Assembly: GCA_017620015.1 (NCBI GenBank)
Contig: JAFZRE010000004.1
Location: forward strand, 93,627 to 157,626
Direction of reading: 5' to 3'
DNA length: 64,000 bases
Source: Bacteroidales bacterium
GTDB lineage: Bacteria; Bacteroidota; Bacteroidia; Bacteroidales; ML635J-15
Below the pieces are notes generated by a model that had not been told where the DNA came from, did not search any database, and saw only the letters and a program-made list of their open reading frames with translations. How positions within the stretch are numbered: position 1 is the first letter of the stretch; each line of letters opens with the position of its first letter. This document shows, one piece after another, positions 51,438-59,568 of the stretch. The translations under genes and the position numbers were made by a program.

Positions 51438-52385
51438 ATGAAGAATTTTATCGTGAATTTTTTCAAGGGCGTGGCAATGGGTGTAGCAAACGTGATTGCC
51501 GGCGTTTCGGGAGGAACCATCGCTCTGATAGTTGGAATTTTCGAGAGACTTATTAATTCTCTCAAATCGTTTAATTTCACAGCAATAAAACTGCTTTTTA
51601 CAGGAAAATTCAAGGAATTTGCAAAACATACCGATTTTGTATTCCTATTCGAGGTGCTTCTCGGAATAGCCGTGGCTATGGTTTCGGTGGCCAAACTGTT
51701 CAAGTACTTGTTCGAGAATTATCCTACATATATTTGGGCTCTTTTCTTTGGACTGCTTATAGCATCGATTTTCTATGTTGGCAAGACCATTAAGAAATGG
51801 AATTTGGGCGTAATTGTGGCCTTTGCAATCGGAATAGGCATTTCGCTACTGATTGCTTTCGGAACCACTGCGCAAGAGAACGATAATTTCTTCTATTTGA
51901 TGCTTTGTGGAGCAATCGGTTCAAGCGGAATGATTCTGCCTGGAATTTCAGGGTCGTATATACTTGTGCTTATGGGCGACTACTCGCTGGTCATCAATGG
52001 AATAGATATGCTTACCAATAATTTTGCTGAGTCGATGAAAATAATACTGCCCGTAATGATTGGTGTAGTTGTCGGAATTGTAGCGTTCGCCCATGTGCTA
52101 GCTTGGATTTTCAAGCACTATCATGACATGACAATTTCGCTTCTTACGGGATTCATAGTTGGAAGTCTTCCTATTATATGGCCTTGGAAAATCTATGAGA
52201 ATGGTGCACTACCAATGGCAAAAGACAACATACTGCCAGATATTAATACGGAATTCTTTATCGCCGTATCTATTATAATATTAGGTGCGGCACTGATAAT
52301 CGCAACCGAAACTATTGCAAACAGGATGAAATCTAAGAAAGAAGCAGCAGAGGATAATGAACAAATAACAAAGGATAATAGATAA
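51438..52385 (+). CDS. DUF368 (PopT-like) polyprenyl-phosphate transporter
   Basis: A 315-residue polytopic membrane protein of the DUF368 family. Two inverted-topology halves each carry the hallmark: G-V-A-N-V-I-A-G-V-S-G-G-T-I-A near residue 18 and G-M-I-L-P-G-I-S-G-S-Y-I-L near 172. DUF368 proteins (PopT) are reported to return undecaprenyl phosphate across the inner membrane, so it would recycle carrier lipid for cell wall and O-antigen. Its coupling to a secreted nuclease gene (1-nt gap) is not explained by function. Confidence 0.9.
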   Translation: MKNFIVNFFKGVAMGVANVIAGVSGGTIALIVGIFERLINSLKSFNFTAIKLLFTGKFKEFAKHTDFVFLFEVLLGIAVAMVSVAKLFKYLFENYPTYIWALFFGLLIASIFYVGKTIKKWNLGVIVAFAIGIGISLLIAFGTTAQENDNFFYLMLCGAIGSSGMILPGISGSYILVLMGDYSLVINGIDMLTNNFAESMKIILPVMIGVVVGIVAFAHVLAWIFKHYHDMTISLLTGFIVGSLPIIWPWKIYENGALPMAKDNILPDINTEFFIAVSIIILGAALIIATETIANRMKSKKEAAEDNEQITKDNR

Positions 52386-52387
52386 TG

Positions 52388-52609
52388 GGCGAACAGGCTC
52401 GCAGGCAAAAAGGCTAAAAGGCTGAAAGCCAATTTTTCAAACAACATCAAACAACCAGCACTTCGATACTTCGACAAGCTCAGCAAGCGAAGCTCAATGA
52501 CAAAAACTTAGAAACCAGAAACATAGAAACTTAGAAACCTAGAAACACAGAAACATAATAAACGGGCGAAGCCTATCAAACGGCGTAGCCATAGAAACAA
52601 AAAATATTC
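52388..52609. repeat. Mosaic repeats before aroE
   Basis: The 227-nt gap contains no gene. In order: AGGCTNNNAGG words, the CTTCGACAAGCTCAGCAAGC module (52469-52488), about seven units of the type AGAAACNTAGAAAC (52506-52556), then GGGCGAAGCCT and GGCGTAGCC palindromes with ATCAAAC/ATAGAAAC words. No promoter word for aroE was recognised. Confidence 0.8.
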
Positions 52610-52612
52610 CCC

Positions 52613-53371
52613 ATGGCAACTCGCAAACGACAATTCGGACTTATAGGAGGCTCGCTGAGCCACTCGCTTTCGCAAAAGTACTTTACGAAGAAATTTGCAG
52701 AACTAGGACTCACAAACTGCAAATACACGCTTTTCCCAATCTCCGAAGTATCGAAAGTAACAAACATAATCACTGGCAATCCTTCGCTCGTAGGACTTAA
52801 CGTCACTTCACCATACAAGGAAACAATCATTCCTTTTCTTGACGAGCTCGACTCTATAGTTTTGAAACTCGGCACTGTAAACGTCATCAAGATTACCCGC
52901 GACGGCGACTACACCCACCTGAAAGGATACAATACCGACATCTTCGGATTGCGCAAGACATTCGAAATGCTTGAACTTCCATCGGGATGCAAGGCTCTGA
53001 TTCTCGGAAGCGGAGGTTCGGCAAAGACAGCAAAGTTCGTCCTCTCGGAAATGGGCGTAAAATCGACAAACGTTTCGCGACTGCCATCCACGCTCGACGA
53101 ACTGCCATATAGCAAGCTTACTGCAAAAACATTACAGAACTACAAGCTGATAATAAATGCAACTCCAGTCGGAATGTTCCCCAATGTGTCACAATTCCCC
53201 AAAATACCATACGAAGGCATTACAGCAGATCACATTTGTCTCGACCTTGTTTACAATCCGAGCAAAACAAAATTTATGGAAAAGTGTGAGGCTCAAGGCG
53301 CAAGAACAGCAAACGGACTGACAATGCTATACGAACAGGCCGACAAAGCCTGGGAAATCTGGAACGAATAA
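52613..53371 (+). CDS. aroE: Shikimate dehydrogenase
   Basis: A 252-residue enzyme reducing 3-dehydroshikimate with NADPH in aromatic amino acid synthesis. Substrate site residues are in G-G-S-L-S-H-S-L-S and N-V-T-S-P-Y-K-E (Lys is catalytic), with Asp in G-Y-N-T-D. The Rossmann loop is L-I-L-G-S-G-G-S-A-K. It ends with L-x-x-Q-A-D-x-A-x-E. Slightly short compared with the 270-280 typical of the family, as is common in Bacteroidota. The next gene follows after 11 nt. Confidence 0.95.
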   Translation: MATRKRQFGLIGGSLSHSLSQKYFTKKFAELGLTNCKYTLFPISEVSKVTNIITGNPSLVGLNVTSPYKETIIPFLDELDSIVLKLGTVNVIKITRDGDYTHLKGYNTDIFGLRKTFEMLELPSGCKALILGSGGSAKTAKFVLSEMGVKSTNVSRLPSTLDELPYSKLTAKTLQNYKLIINATPVGMFPNVSQFPKIPYEGITADHICLDLVYNPSKTKFMEKCEAQGARTANGLTMLYEQADKAWEIWNE

Positions 53372-53382
53372 ATATAATCGCA

Positions 53383-54072
53383 ATGGAAGACGAAAAAAAC
53401 TACATATTGCTCAGGGTTTTCCGCGAAGAGGAAGACATGAAATTTTTCACCGATGTGCTCGACGACTGCAACATCGACTACAAGGTTGACAATCCGCAGA
53501 GCATCAGCGACAATACTTTGGCTACGGCATACGGCGTACAAGTCGCCGAAGATGCAATGCAATACAAGTTTATGCTGATGATTGCCGAAGATGACTTTGA
53601 ACGCGCACAATCTGAACTTCGCAGCCACATAGCCGAGTGGATAAGTAATGCCGGCAGCGAGGAAAACTCTCTGCTAAACGAGTTTAGCGACGAAGAACTT
53701 CTCGATGTCATCAAGAAGCCTGACGAATGGAACGAAGAGGACTCGGCAATGGCTCAGGCACTTCTTGAAAAGCGAGGCAAACACGTTTCGAACGAGGTAG
53801 TGGAAGCATATAGACAAAAACGGCTTGAAGAAGTTCGCAAACCTAAGTTTGGAGGCTACTTTACAATAATTATAGGGTACATTTTTGCTTTTGGCGGTGG
53901 AATAATTGGAATATTCCTTGCTGCATCGCTACTAGGCAAGAAACGTATCTTCAACGGCGAAAAAGTCAACATCTACGACAAGACAACAAGGGTAAATGCA
54001 ATCATATATCTGACAATCTCAATACTGGTTGTCATTGCATTAGCAGTTTTCCTTGTGATGAAAAACTTGTAG
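53383..54072 (+). CDS. DUF2007-like signal-transducing domain membrane protein
   Basis: A 229-residue protein. Residues 5-85 resemble the DUF2007 putative signal-transducing domain (Y-I-L-L-R-V-F, E-x-x-M-K-F-F-x-D-V-L-D-D-C-N-I, F-M-L-M-I-A-E-D-D-F-E-R-A). A helical acidic linker follows, and two hydrophobic helices (about 155-185 and 205-227) anchor it in the membrane. Function is unknown. It probably shares the aroE transcript and converges on the NYN gene with a 1-nt gap. Confidence 0.75.
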   Translation: MEDEKNYILLRVFREEEDMKFFTDVLDDCNIDYKVDNPQSISDNTLATAYGVQVAEDAMQYKFMLMIAEDDFERAQSELRSHIAEWISNAGSEENSLLNEFSDEELLDVIKKPDEWNEEDSAMAQALLEKRGKHVSNEVVEAYRQKRLEEVRKPKFGGYFTIIIGYIFAFGGGIIGIFLAASLLGKKRIFNGEKVNIYDKTTRVNAIIYLTISILVVIALAVFLVMKNL

Positions 54073-54073
54073 A

Positions 54074-54811
54074 TTACCTGCTACTTTTCTTCTTCTTTGC
54101 AACTAGTTCCACCTCGGCATTAGCAACGCTAAGTCCGTCGAGCGAAGCGAGGAACTTGCCAAGCTGCGAGAAACCGTAGTTGCGTGAATCGAAGTCGGGA
54201 TACATCTTTTTCAGACGAGTGCCGATTTCGCTAAGATTTGTAGGCTTGTCGTTCGCCATATTGTCGGCAACCATCTTGCGCACGGCACTGGCAATAAATT
54301 CCTTCGACACAGGCGGCACATCCTCACCTTCGGCAACTGCACGGCGGTACTTGTTGAGCGAAGCATCCGTTTCTACCCGTTCAAGTTCAATGAACTCGTC
54401 GCAAGCCTTGCGCAAGGTGACTATTGTTTTCTTCTCGCCCATACCTATAAGATATTTGCCAGTCTCACGCAGTCGCGATGCCAAGGTGGTAAAGTCGCTG
54501 TCGCTCGATACCAGACAGAAGCAGTCCACATCATTGTTTAAATGCAGAATGTCCATAGCATCGATGATTAGCTTTGAATCGACGCAATTCTTGCCAGAGG
54601 CATTTCTGGTCTGGGTAACAAGATGCATACCCTTGTTCTTGCAGGTGTTTATCCACGCATTTGGCGTAACGGAACCTTTTTCATCAACAGAAACGTAAGC
54701 CTTTTTCACAATAACACGCCCGTATTTCGTAAGGCTGCTGAGTATTCCGTCGGCATATTTGTTAGATATGTTCTCGGCATCAATAAGAAGCGCAATCCTA
54801 TAATTTTCCAT
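54074..54811 (-). CDS. NYN domain protein with C-terminal OST-HTH/LOTUS-like region
   Basis: A 245-residue protein. Residues 1-140 are a NYN (PIN-like) ribonuclease domain with conserved acidic residues in A-L-L-I-D-A-E-N-I-S, D-S-K-L-I-I-D-A-M-D and V-S-S-D-S-D-F. Residues about 165-235 resemble an OST-HTH/LOTUS module (V-S-K-E-F-I-A-S-A-V-R-K-M-V, S-E-I-G-T-R-L-K-K-M-Y-P-D-F-D, Y-G-F-S-Q-L-G-K-F-L), an RNA-binding fold. The protein ends in a Lys/Ser tail. Likely an RNA-processing nuclease; the target is unknown. It follows the permease gene's strand but is convergent with the gene at 53383. Confidence 0.88.
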   Translation of the reverse strand: MENYRIALLIDAENISNKYADGILSSLTKYGRVIVKKAYVSVDEKGSVTPNAWINTCKNKGMHLVTQTRNASGKNCVDSKLIIDAMDILHLNNDVDCFCLVSSDSDFTTLASRLRETGKYLIGMGEKKTIVTLRKACDEFIELERVETDASLNKYRRAVAEGEDVPPVSKEFIASAVRKMVADNMANDKPTNLSEIGTRLKKMYPDFDSRNYGFSQLGKFLASLDGLSVANAEVELVAKKKKSSR

Positions 54812-54825
54812 TTATTATCAGTTTT

Positions 54826-56061
54826 TTAATTATTTTCCTTCAATCGTTTAGTTACAAAGCGCACTGGTATCCAAGCGGCAAAAAGTCCGATTAGCATCAC
54901 AGCGACAAACGACCACAGAATGTCAATAATATGTATTGAAACAGGATAGGCATCGATTATGAACGAACCAGTTCCGTCACCAAGTTTCACAAATCCGTAT
55001 GACATCTGCAACCAGCATATTATTCCGCCCACAAACAATCCTATCACCGCACCGACAATGCTTATTCCCAAGCCTTCTATGAAAAATATTCGTCGGATAG
55101 CTGAATCATCGGCACCCATACTGCGAAGTATGGAAATGTCGTTGCGCTTGTCGATGATAAGCATTGTGATTGATGCTATTATATTAAATGAAGCTATCAG
55201 CAGTATGAATATAAGAATCATAAAGATAGCCCATTTCTCCGACTGCATTATCTTGTAGGCATATTCGTGCTGCTTGTTGCGGTCGAGAACCTTGAATTTG
55301 TCGCCAAGTTTTGCTGACAATTGTTTCACAGCCTCATTGGGCAAAGCCTTCTTTTTGAGTTTTATTTCGGCAGCACCAACCTCATCGTCAAATTCAAGCA
55401 AACGGCGAACCTCGTCAATGGGCATTACCACATAGCGGGTATCGTATTCCTGCTGTATTGCAAAAATTCCAGACGGATAAAGAGTTACATTATTAAGTAA
55501 GTCGGATGCGGCATCACTGAAATTGCCCTTGATTTCGGCAGTACGACTCGGCACGCTTATAGTAAGCGGTTCCAGATAGTCGCAAATCACACCCATCGAA
55601 TATGCCACCCCAGCACCCATTATGGCGCACGAAACCCTCTCATTGTAGAGCAAGGCATCGCCACGAACGACCATAGAATCAAGGCCAGTAGTTGCAAAGA
55701 AATTTTCGTCAACACCCTTTACCGTGGCTATCACTTGTTTTTCGTTGTATTGCAATAATGCATTTTCTTCAAGGGTGTACGAAACCGAAGAAACGAAATC
55801 GCAATCGTGCAATACCGATTGGAAGTTGCTGTCGGGGACAAAAGTCTTTCCAGTAGCGGGAAGCACCTTTATGTCGGGGTCGAACGAATTGTTTAGGCGC
55901 ATAAGCAAATCCTCGAATCCGTTGAAAACCGACAATACGATTATCAGAGCGGCAGTACCGACCGCCACGCCTGCTATCGAGATTATCGAGATTATATTTA
56001 TCGCGTTGCGCGACTTCTTCGACACCAGATAGCGTGATGCTATGTAGAACGGAAAGGACAT
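54826..56061 (-). CDS. LolC/LolE-type ABC transporter permease
   Basis: A 411-residue permease with the FtsX/MacB topology. One N-terminal transmembrane helix (I-I-S-I-I-S-I-A-G-V-A-V-G-T-A-A-L-I-I-V-L-S-V-F-N-G-F-E split over two turns) precedes a periplasmic domain of about 220 residues, and three C-terminal helices follow. The opening F-I-A-S-R-Y-L and the S-V-F-N-G-F motif match lipoprotein-releasing LolC/E proteins. The ATPase partner LolD is not in the window. In Bacteroidota this gene typically follows rbfA, as here, although a 259-nt repeat-bearing gap separates them. Confidence 0.88.
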   Translation of the reverse strand: MSFPFYIASRYLVSKKSRNAINIISIISIAGVAVGTAALIIVLSVFNGFEDLLMRLNNSFDPDIKVLPATGKTFVPDSNFQSVLHDCDFVSSVSYTLEENALLQYNEKQVIATVKGVDENFFATTGLDSMVVRGDALLYNERVSCAIMGAGVAYSMGVICDYLEPLTISVPSRTAEIKGNFSDAASDLLNNVTLYPSGIFAIQQEYDTRYVVMPIDEVRRLLEFDDEVGAAEIKLKKKALPNEAVKQLSAKLGDKFKVLDRNKQHEYAYKIMQSEKWAIFMILIFILLIASFNIIASITMLIIDKRNDISILRSMGADDSAIRRIFFIEGLGISIVGAVIGLFVGGIICWLQMSYGFVKLGDGTGSFIIDAYPVSIHIIDILWSFVAVMLIGLFAAWIPVRFVTKRLKENN

Positions 56062-56124
56062 TGATTCTAACGCAAAAATATTACAGTATACTGAGCTTCG
56101 CTCACTTTGATGTGCAGAACTTTC

Positions 56125-56246
56125 GCTCCCTGAGCATAGTCGAAGGGGCGATGTATGTATTGTCGAAGTGTATAAGTGAAGGATGCGAAAACCATTGAAT
56201 AATTACGATTCAGACTGCCCTTCGGCTGACGCTCAGGGAGCAGTCT
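56125..56246. repeat. Inverted pair of GCTCAGG/CGAAGGG modules between rbfA and the permease gene
   Basis: GCTCCCTGAGCATAG plus TCGAAGGGGC (56125-56149) and TGCCCTTCGGCTGAC plus GCTCAGGGAGCA (56216-56242) are near-complementary inverted copies. The right copy also has its own stem, AGACTGC (56212-56218) with GCAGTCT (56240-56246). The same words occur inside the phosphopantetheinyl transferase gene at 3863-3895. Confidence 0.8.
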
Positions 56247-56320
56247 AGGGTGCGAAAACTCTGTCAACTGATTTTTATACAGAAAAATCTTCATACAAAT
56301 TTAATAATCAGTCGACTCGC

Positions 56321-56659
56321 CTATGACTTCAACGCCTTCTCGATACGCTCCACCTCATCGAAACTGTCGTCCAAGTAGAAAACAAGTTCCGGTACACGGC
56401 GCACATCGTTGCGAATGGCATTGCCGAGTTCGTAGCGGATGCGCGAAACGTTGGTATTTATTTCCTTTATTATCGACTGCCCGTCGGTTGACGGGAATAT
56501 GCTAAGGTAAATCTTTGCAAGTCCCAAATCGGGTGACATACGCACGCCTGTAATTGTTAGCAATCTGCCAGGCACCAATCCGTTGAACTTAAACTGTAAA
56601 ATGTTCGCCAGTTCCTTCTGAACCAAGCCTGCAACCTGTGTCTGTCTTTTTGAATCCAT
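56321..56659 (-). CDS. rbfA: Ribosome-binding factor A
   Basis: A 112-residue KH-fold factor for 30S maturation. Typical features: R-Q-x-x-V-A-G-L-V-Q-K-E-L-A near the start, V-R-M-S-P-D-L-G-L-A-K-I-Y-L-S in the middle, and R-x-V-P-E-L-V-F-Y-L-D-D-S near the end. A Shine-Dalgarno-like AGGAG lies 4 nt before the ATG, unusual in a genome that shows few. A minus-strand TATTTTTG at 56682-56689 is a candidate promoter. Confidence 0.94.
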   Translation of the reverse strand: MDSKRQTQVAGLVQKELANILQFKFNGLVPGRLLTITGVRMSPDLGLAKIYLSIFPSTDGQSIIKEINTNVSRIRYELGNAIRNDVRRVPELVFYLDDSFDEVERIEKALKS

Positions 56660-56681
56660 CTTTCTCCTATCTGTTTTGTAA

Positions 56682-56689
56682 CAAAAATA
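56682..56689 (-). promoter_or_regulatory. Candidate -7 element for rbfA
   Basis: Minus-strand TATTTTTG matches TAnnTTTG and lies 22 nt upstream of the ATG. No -33 partner at standard spacing. Confidence 0.45.
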
Positions 56690-56710
56690 ATTATCGCAAT
56701 TTTTCTTATG

Positions 56711-56858
56711 GGAGATTCCGCATAAGCGAACTCACAAGGCTCGTACCTGCGCCTGTTCGTTCTGCTTTGTGGAATGACGGTTTACGTCATTTCGGAAGTT
56801 ATGATGAACCAGTGATACGGAACGGGGAACTGTGTGAATCAAACTATCCGAAATCTCC
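56711..56858. mobile_element. Candidate MITE-like repeat with terminal inverted repeats
   Basis: GGAGATTCCGCATA (56711-56724) and TATCCGAAATCTCC (56845-56858) are inverted repeats, 12 of 14 pairing. The 148-nt interior is less A+T-rich than ordinary gaps here and contains an ATGACG/CGTCAT hairpin. It fills most of the gap 56660-56892. An open frame crosses it by chance, but no protein family is apparent. Confidence 0.45.
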
Positions 56859-56892
56859 TTCATTACTGCGTTATGATTTTAATAATTCAAAA

Positions 56893-57702
56893 TTAAAGCC
56901 TTTCTATCATCCTCGTGAAAATTTCTGTCATCTTCGATTCGGCGACGGCGGCAACCTTCTGCACCTCCTCGTGCGAGACCTCCACAATCTTGCCTGGAAC
57001 ACCTAGGTCTGTAATTATCGACATTGCAAAGCACGGAATACGCATCTGCCGGGCAACGATAGCCTCTGGAACCGTTGACATTCCAACGGTGTCGGCACCT
57101 ATAACGCGGAAAAAGCGATATTCGGCTGGCGTCTCGAATGTCGGTCCCGTGGTTGCAAGGTAAACGCCCTTCTGCAACTTGTAGCCAAGTTCGTCGGCCA
57201 CCTTGTCGGCACTGGCAATAAGCGACTTGTCGTAAACACAACTCATATCGGGGAAACGGTCGCCATCTTCGGGATTGTGCTTGCCGATAAGCGGATTGGG
57301 CATAATACAGATGTGGTCGGTAATAACCATAAGGTCACCGATTTCAAAGTCGGGATTGACACCTCCGCTCGCATTCGACACAAATAGGTACTTTATGCCA
57401 AGGCGAATCAAAGTCCTTGTTGCAAAAACAAGCTGTTTCATCGAATAACCCTCGTAGTAGTGAAAACGTCCCTGCATTGCCACCACGACCTTTCCGCCAA
57501 GACGTCCAAGAATCAGTTTTCCACTATGCCCCTCGACTGTGGAGACAGGGAAATCGGGAATTTCGCTGTACGGAATTTCATCAATGACATCGATTTCGCG
57601 GACAAGACCACCAAGTCCCGTACCGAGAATAATGCCAACTTCGGGAGTTTCCTTAAAGCGAGCTGTTATAAAGTTTATTGTAGCGTTTGTTGTTTCTGAC
57701 AT
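56893..57702 (-). CDS. Purine nucleoside phosphorylase
   Basis: A 269-residue PNP of the trimeric class, splitting inosine/guanosine with phosphate. Motifs: I-I-L-G-T-G-L-G-G-L, the phosphate-site G-R-F-H-Y-Y-E-G-Y, S-N-A-S-G-G-V-N-P, F-E-T-P-A-E-Y-R, and V-G-M-S-T-V-P-E, which positions the base. The gene start lies 50 nt inside the end of lpxK; no later Met gives a full N-terminus. The lpxK-PNP order is found in other Bacteroidales, so the overlap looks real. Confidence 0.94.
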   Translation of the reverse strand: MSETTNATINFITARFKETPEVGIILGTGLGGLVREIDVIDEIPYSEIPDFPVSTVEGHSGKLILGRLGGKVVVAMQGRFHYYEGYSMKQLVFATRTLIRLGIKYLFVSNASGGVNPDFEIGDLMVITDHICIMPNPLIGKHNPEDGDRFPDMSCVYDKSLIASADKVADELGYKLQKGVYLATTGPTFETPAEYRFFRVIGADTVGMSTVPEAIVARQMRIPCFAMSIITDLGVPGKIVEVSHEEVQKVAAVAESKMTEIFTRMIERL

Positions 57703-58765
57703 AACTGATTATTTGATTGTTAAACAATTTCTTTTCTTCCTCGTCGCAGAGCAGTTCCACCCTTATGGGAACATAGAACATGTATGGTTTCATTCCATCA
57801 TCGATGAACTTGCTTGTACGCAGACGCGCGGCATCCTTTTCGGTAACTACAATCATCTTCGGTCCGCTAATTTCGGCAAAAGACTTGCTAATCTTGGCTA
57901 TATCTGCCGCCGAAAAATTGTGATGGTCGGGGAATGGCAGATGTATCACTCCCTTCGACTTCTGCATCAGCATTTCGGCAAAGTTTTCTGGATGGGCGAT
58001 ACCAGTAACAGCCAGCACGTTACAATCTTTCATCCTATCATAATTCATTTTTTTCGAATTGCCGAAAACTGGCTTTATGTCTTCGTACACAACTGTTGTA
58101 AACGACAGATGCTGATATGGCAGCACACCTACTTCCTTTGTAAGTATCCGCCTGTCCATAGGCGTAAGTTTCGGCGGGCAGTTGGTATATACAAGCAGAT
58201 GAGCGCGATGAACATTGAACCTAGATTCACGCAGACGGCCAAGTGGCATTACATAGTCGGTGGAAATAGGATAGTTGTAATTGATAAGCAGGATATGCAG
58301 ACCTGGATTAATCTTGCGATGCTGGAACGCATCGTCAAGAATGATAACGTTAAGGTCGGGATAAAGTTCGCGCAATTTTTCGACGCCCTTGTTGCGATTT
58401 TCACACACAGCCACCACCACATCATTGAATTTGCGTTTTACCTGCAAAGGTTCGTCGCCACAAAGAGTATAGTCGTCATCAGCCTCGACAATACGGAAGC
58501 CTTTCGTCTTGCGCTTATATCCACGGCTCAGCACAGCAGTCTTGTGGTCGCTCTTGAGCAACCTGAGCACATACTCTACATGCGGAGTCTTGCCTGTCCC
58601 ACCAACACTTATGTTGCCGACGGAAATTATTGGCATATCGTATTCCTTCGACTTCAAGATATGGTTTTCGTACATAAAATTCCGCACATCGCCTATAAAC
58701 TTGTATATAAGCGACAGTGGCCAAAGCATTATGAACCGAAAGAAACCTACCTTGCGACTACTCAT
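57653..58765 (-). CDS. lpxK: Tetraacyldisaccharide 4'-kinase
   Basis: A 370-residue inner membrane-bound kinase that phosphorylates the lipid A disaccharide. The P-loop is at about 50-61 (V-G-N-I-S-V-G-G-T-G-K-T-P), followed by L-S-R-G-Y-K-R-K-T-K-G, D-D-A-F-Q-H-R, and V-T-E-K-D-A-A-R-L near the end. A hydrophobic N-terminal helix (F-F-R-F-I-M-L-W-P-L-S-L-I-Y) anchors it. Start ATG 58765 (M-S-S-R-K-V-G-F-F) is chosen; the frame stays open upstream to 59059 but that stretch overlaps the divergent alkD gene and has no lpxK similarity. It overlaps the PNP gene by 50 nt. Confidence 0.93.
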   Translation of the reverse strand: MSSRKVGFFRFIMLWPLSLIYKFIGDVRNFMYENHILKSKEYDMPIISVGNISVGGTGKTPHVEYVLRLLKSDHKTAVLSRGYKRKTKGFRIVEADDDYTLCGDEPLQVKRKFNDVVVAVCENRNKGVEKLRELYPDLNVIILDDAFQHRKINPGLHILLINYNYPISTDYVMPLGRLRESRFNVHRAHLLVYTNCPPKLTPMDRRILTKEVGVLPYQHLSFTTVVYEDIKPVFGNSKKMNYDRMKDCNVLAVTGIAHPENFAEMLMQKSKGVIHLPFPDHHNFSAADIAKISKSFAEISGPKMIVVTEKDAARLRTSKFIDDGMKPYMFYVPIRVELLCDEEEKKLFNNQIISYVRNNKRYNKLYNSSL

Positions 58766-58839
58766 ACTTAGAAAATTTTGGGAAAAGTAATACTTTATAG
58801 TGAAATGACAAAATAAAAAAGCAAAATAAATATTTTTTA

Positions 58840-58847
58840 TAACTTTG
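58840..58847 (+). promoter_or_regulatory. Bacteroidota -7 element for the alkD-like / heptose kinase pair
   Basis: TAACTTTG matches TAnnTTTG and lies 26 nt before the ATG at 58874. Confidence 0.6.
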
Positions 58848-58873
58848 CAGAACAATTTAACATACGGTTCCAA

Positions 58874-59566
58874 ATGAAGGAATACACGAAAAAAATACAC
58901 TCTATACTTGCCAAACATGGTAACGATTTGACAGCACAAGCTATGTCTAAGAGTGCAAACAACCAGTTTAAATTCCTTGGAATCAAAACAGTAGAATTCA
59001 AAGAACTCACAAAAAAGATTTTTTCGAATTATCCTTTGCCAAAAAACGATGAAACTCAAAGCATAATAAGGGAGCTTTTTTCGTTCAATGAGCGCGAATA
59101 CTTATATTTCGGCATATTTCTATTGCTAAAGCGTAAGAAGATGTGGCAAAAAACCGACATCGTATTCATCGAAAGCCTTATACTTACACAACCAGGCTGG
59201 GACACTACCGACTACATATCCACCGAAATCGTAAGCCTATTTTACCAGATGTACCCCAAAATCGCTACCGAGTTCCTAAGGTCATGGAGTACTTTAAAAA
59301 GCCAATGGCTAAGAGCTACAGCAATAATGTTCCAACGTTCAATGAAGGACAAGACCAATACTGAACTGCTAAAGGAATTCATAACCGATAACATAGAAAC
59401 CGACAACGACATAATAAATAAGGCAATCGGTGCAGCATTAAGGGACTACTCGAAAAGCGACCATAAGTGGGTTCTCAACTTCGTTGTGCAGAACAGTTCG
59501 AAGATGAACAAGAAAGCAAAACAGGAAGCAATAAAATGGATGGACAGCAAAAAACTAATAAAATAG
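58874..59566 (+). CDS. AlkD-like DNA alkylation repair protein
   Basis: A 230-residue all-helical HEAT-repeat protein of the AlkD family of DNA glycosylases that remove alkylated purines. Visible landmarks: F-K-F-L-G-I-K-T near the start, W-D-T-T-D in the middle, L-R-A-T-A-I-M-F-Q-R and a late R-D-Y-S-K-S-D. The Trp/Asp/Arg set expected in the active cleft appears present, but which residues are catalytic cannot be settled here. It precedes the heptose kinase gene by 2 nt, an odd pairing likely due only to compact packing. Confidence 0.85.
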   Translation: MKEYTKKIHSILAKHGNDLTAQAMSKSANNQFKFLGIKTVEFKELTKKIFSNYPLPKNDETQSIIRELFSFNEREYLYFGIFLLLKRKKMWQKTDIVFIESLILTQPGWDTTDYISTEIVSLFYQMYPKIATEFLRSWSTLKSQWLRATAIMFQRSMKDKTNTELLKEFITDNIETDNDIINKAIGAALRDYSKSDHKWVLNFVVQNSSKMNKKAKQEAIKWMDSKKLIK

Positions 59567-59568
59567 AG

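Noticed and set aside
56638..57006. Plus-strand frame of 122 codons in the gap after rbfA
   Set aside because: It crosses the MITE-like segment and then runs antisense into the phosphorylase gene; no promoter word or domain supports it.
57539..58771. Long plus-strand open frame (410 codons) opposite lpxK and the phosphorylase gene
   Set aside because: It lies wholly antisense to two well-supported genes, has no recognisable domain and arises from codon bias on the other strand.
58766..59059. Extension of lpxK to an upstream in-frame ATG at 59059
   Set aside because: The extra 98 codons overlap the divergent alkD-like gene and its promoter and show no similarity to LpxK.
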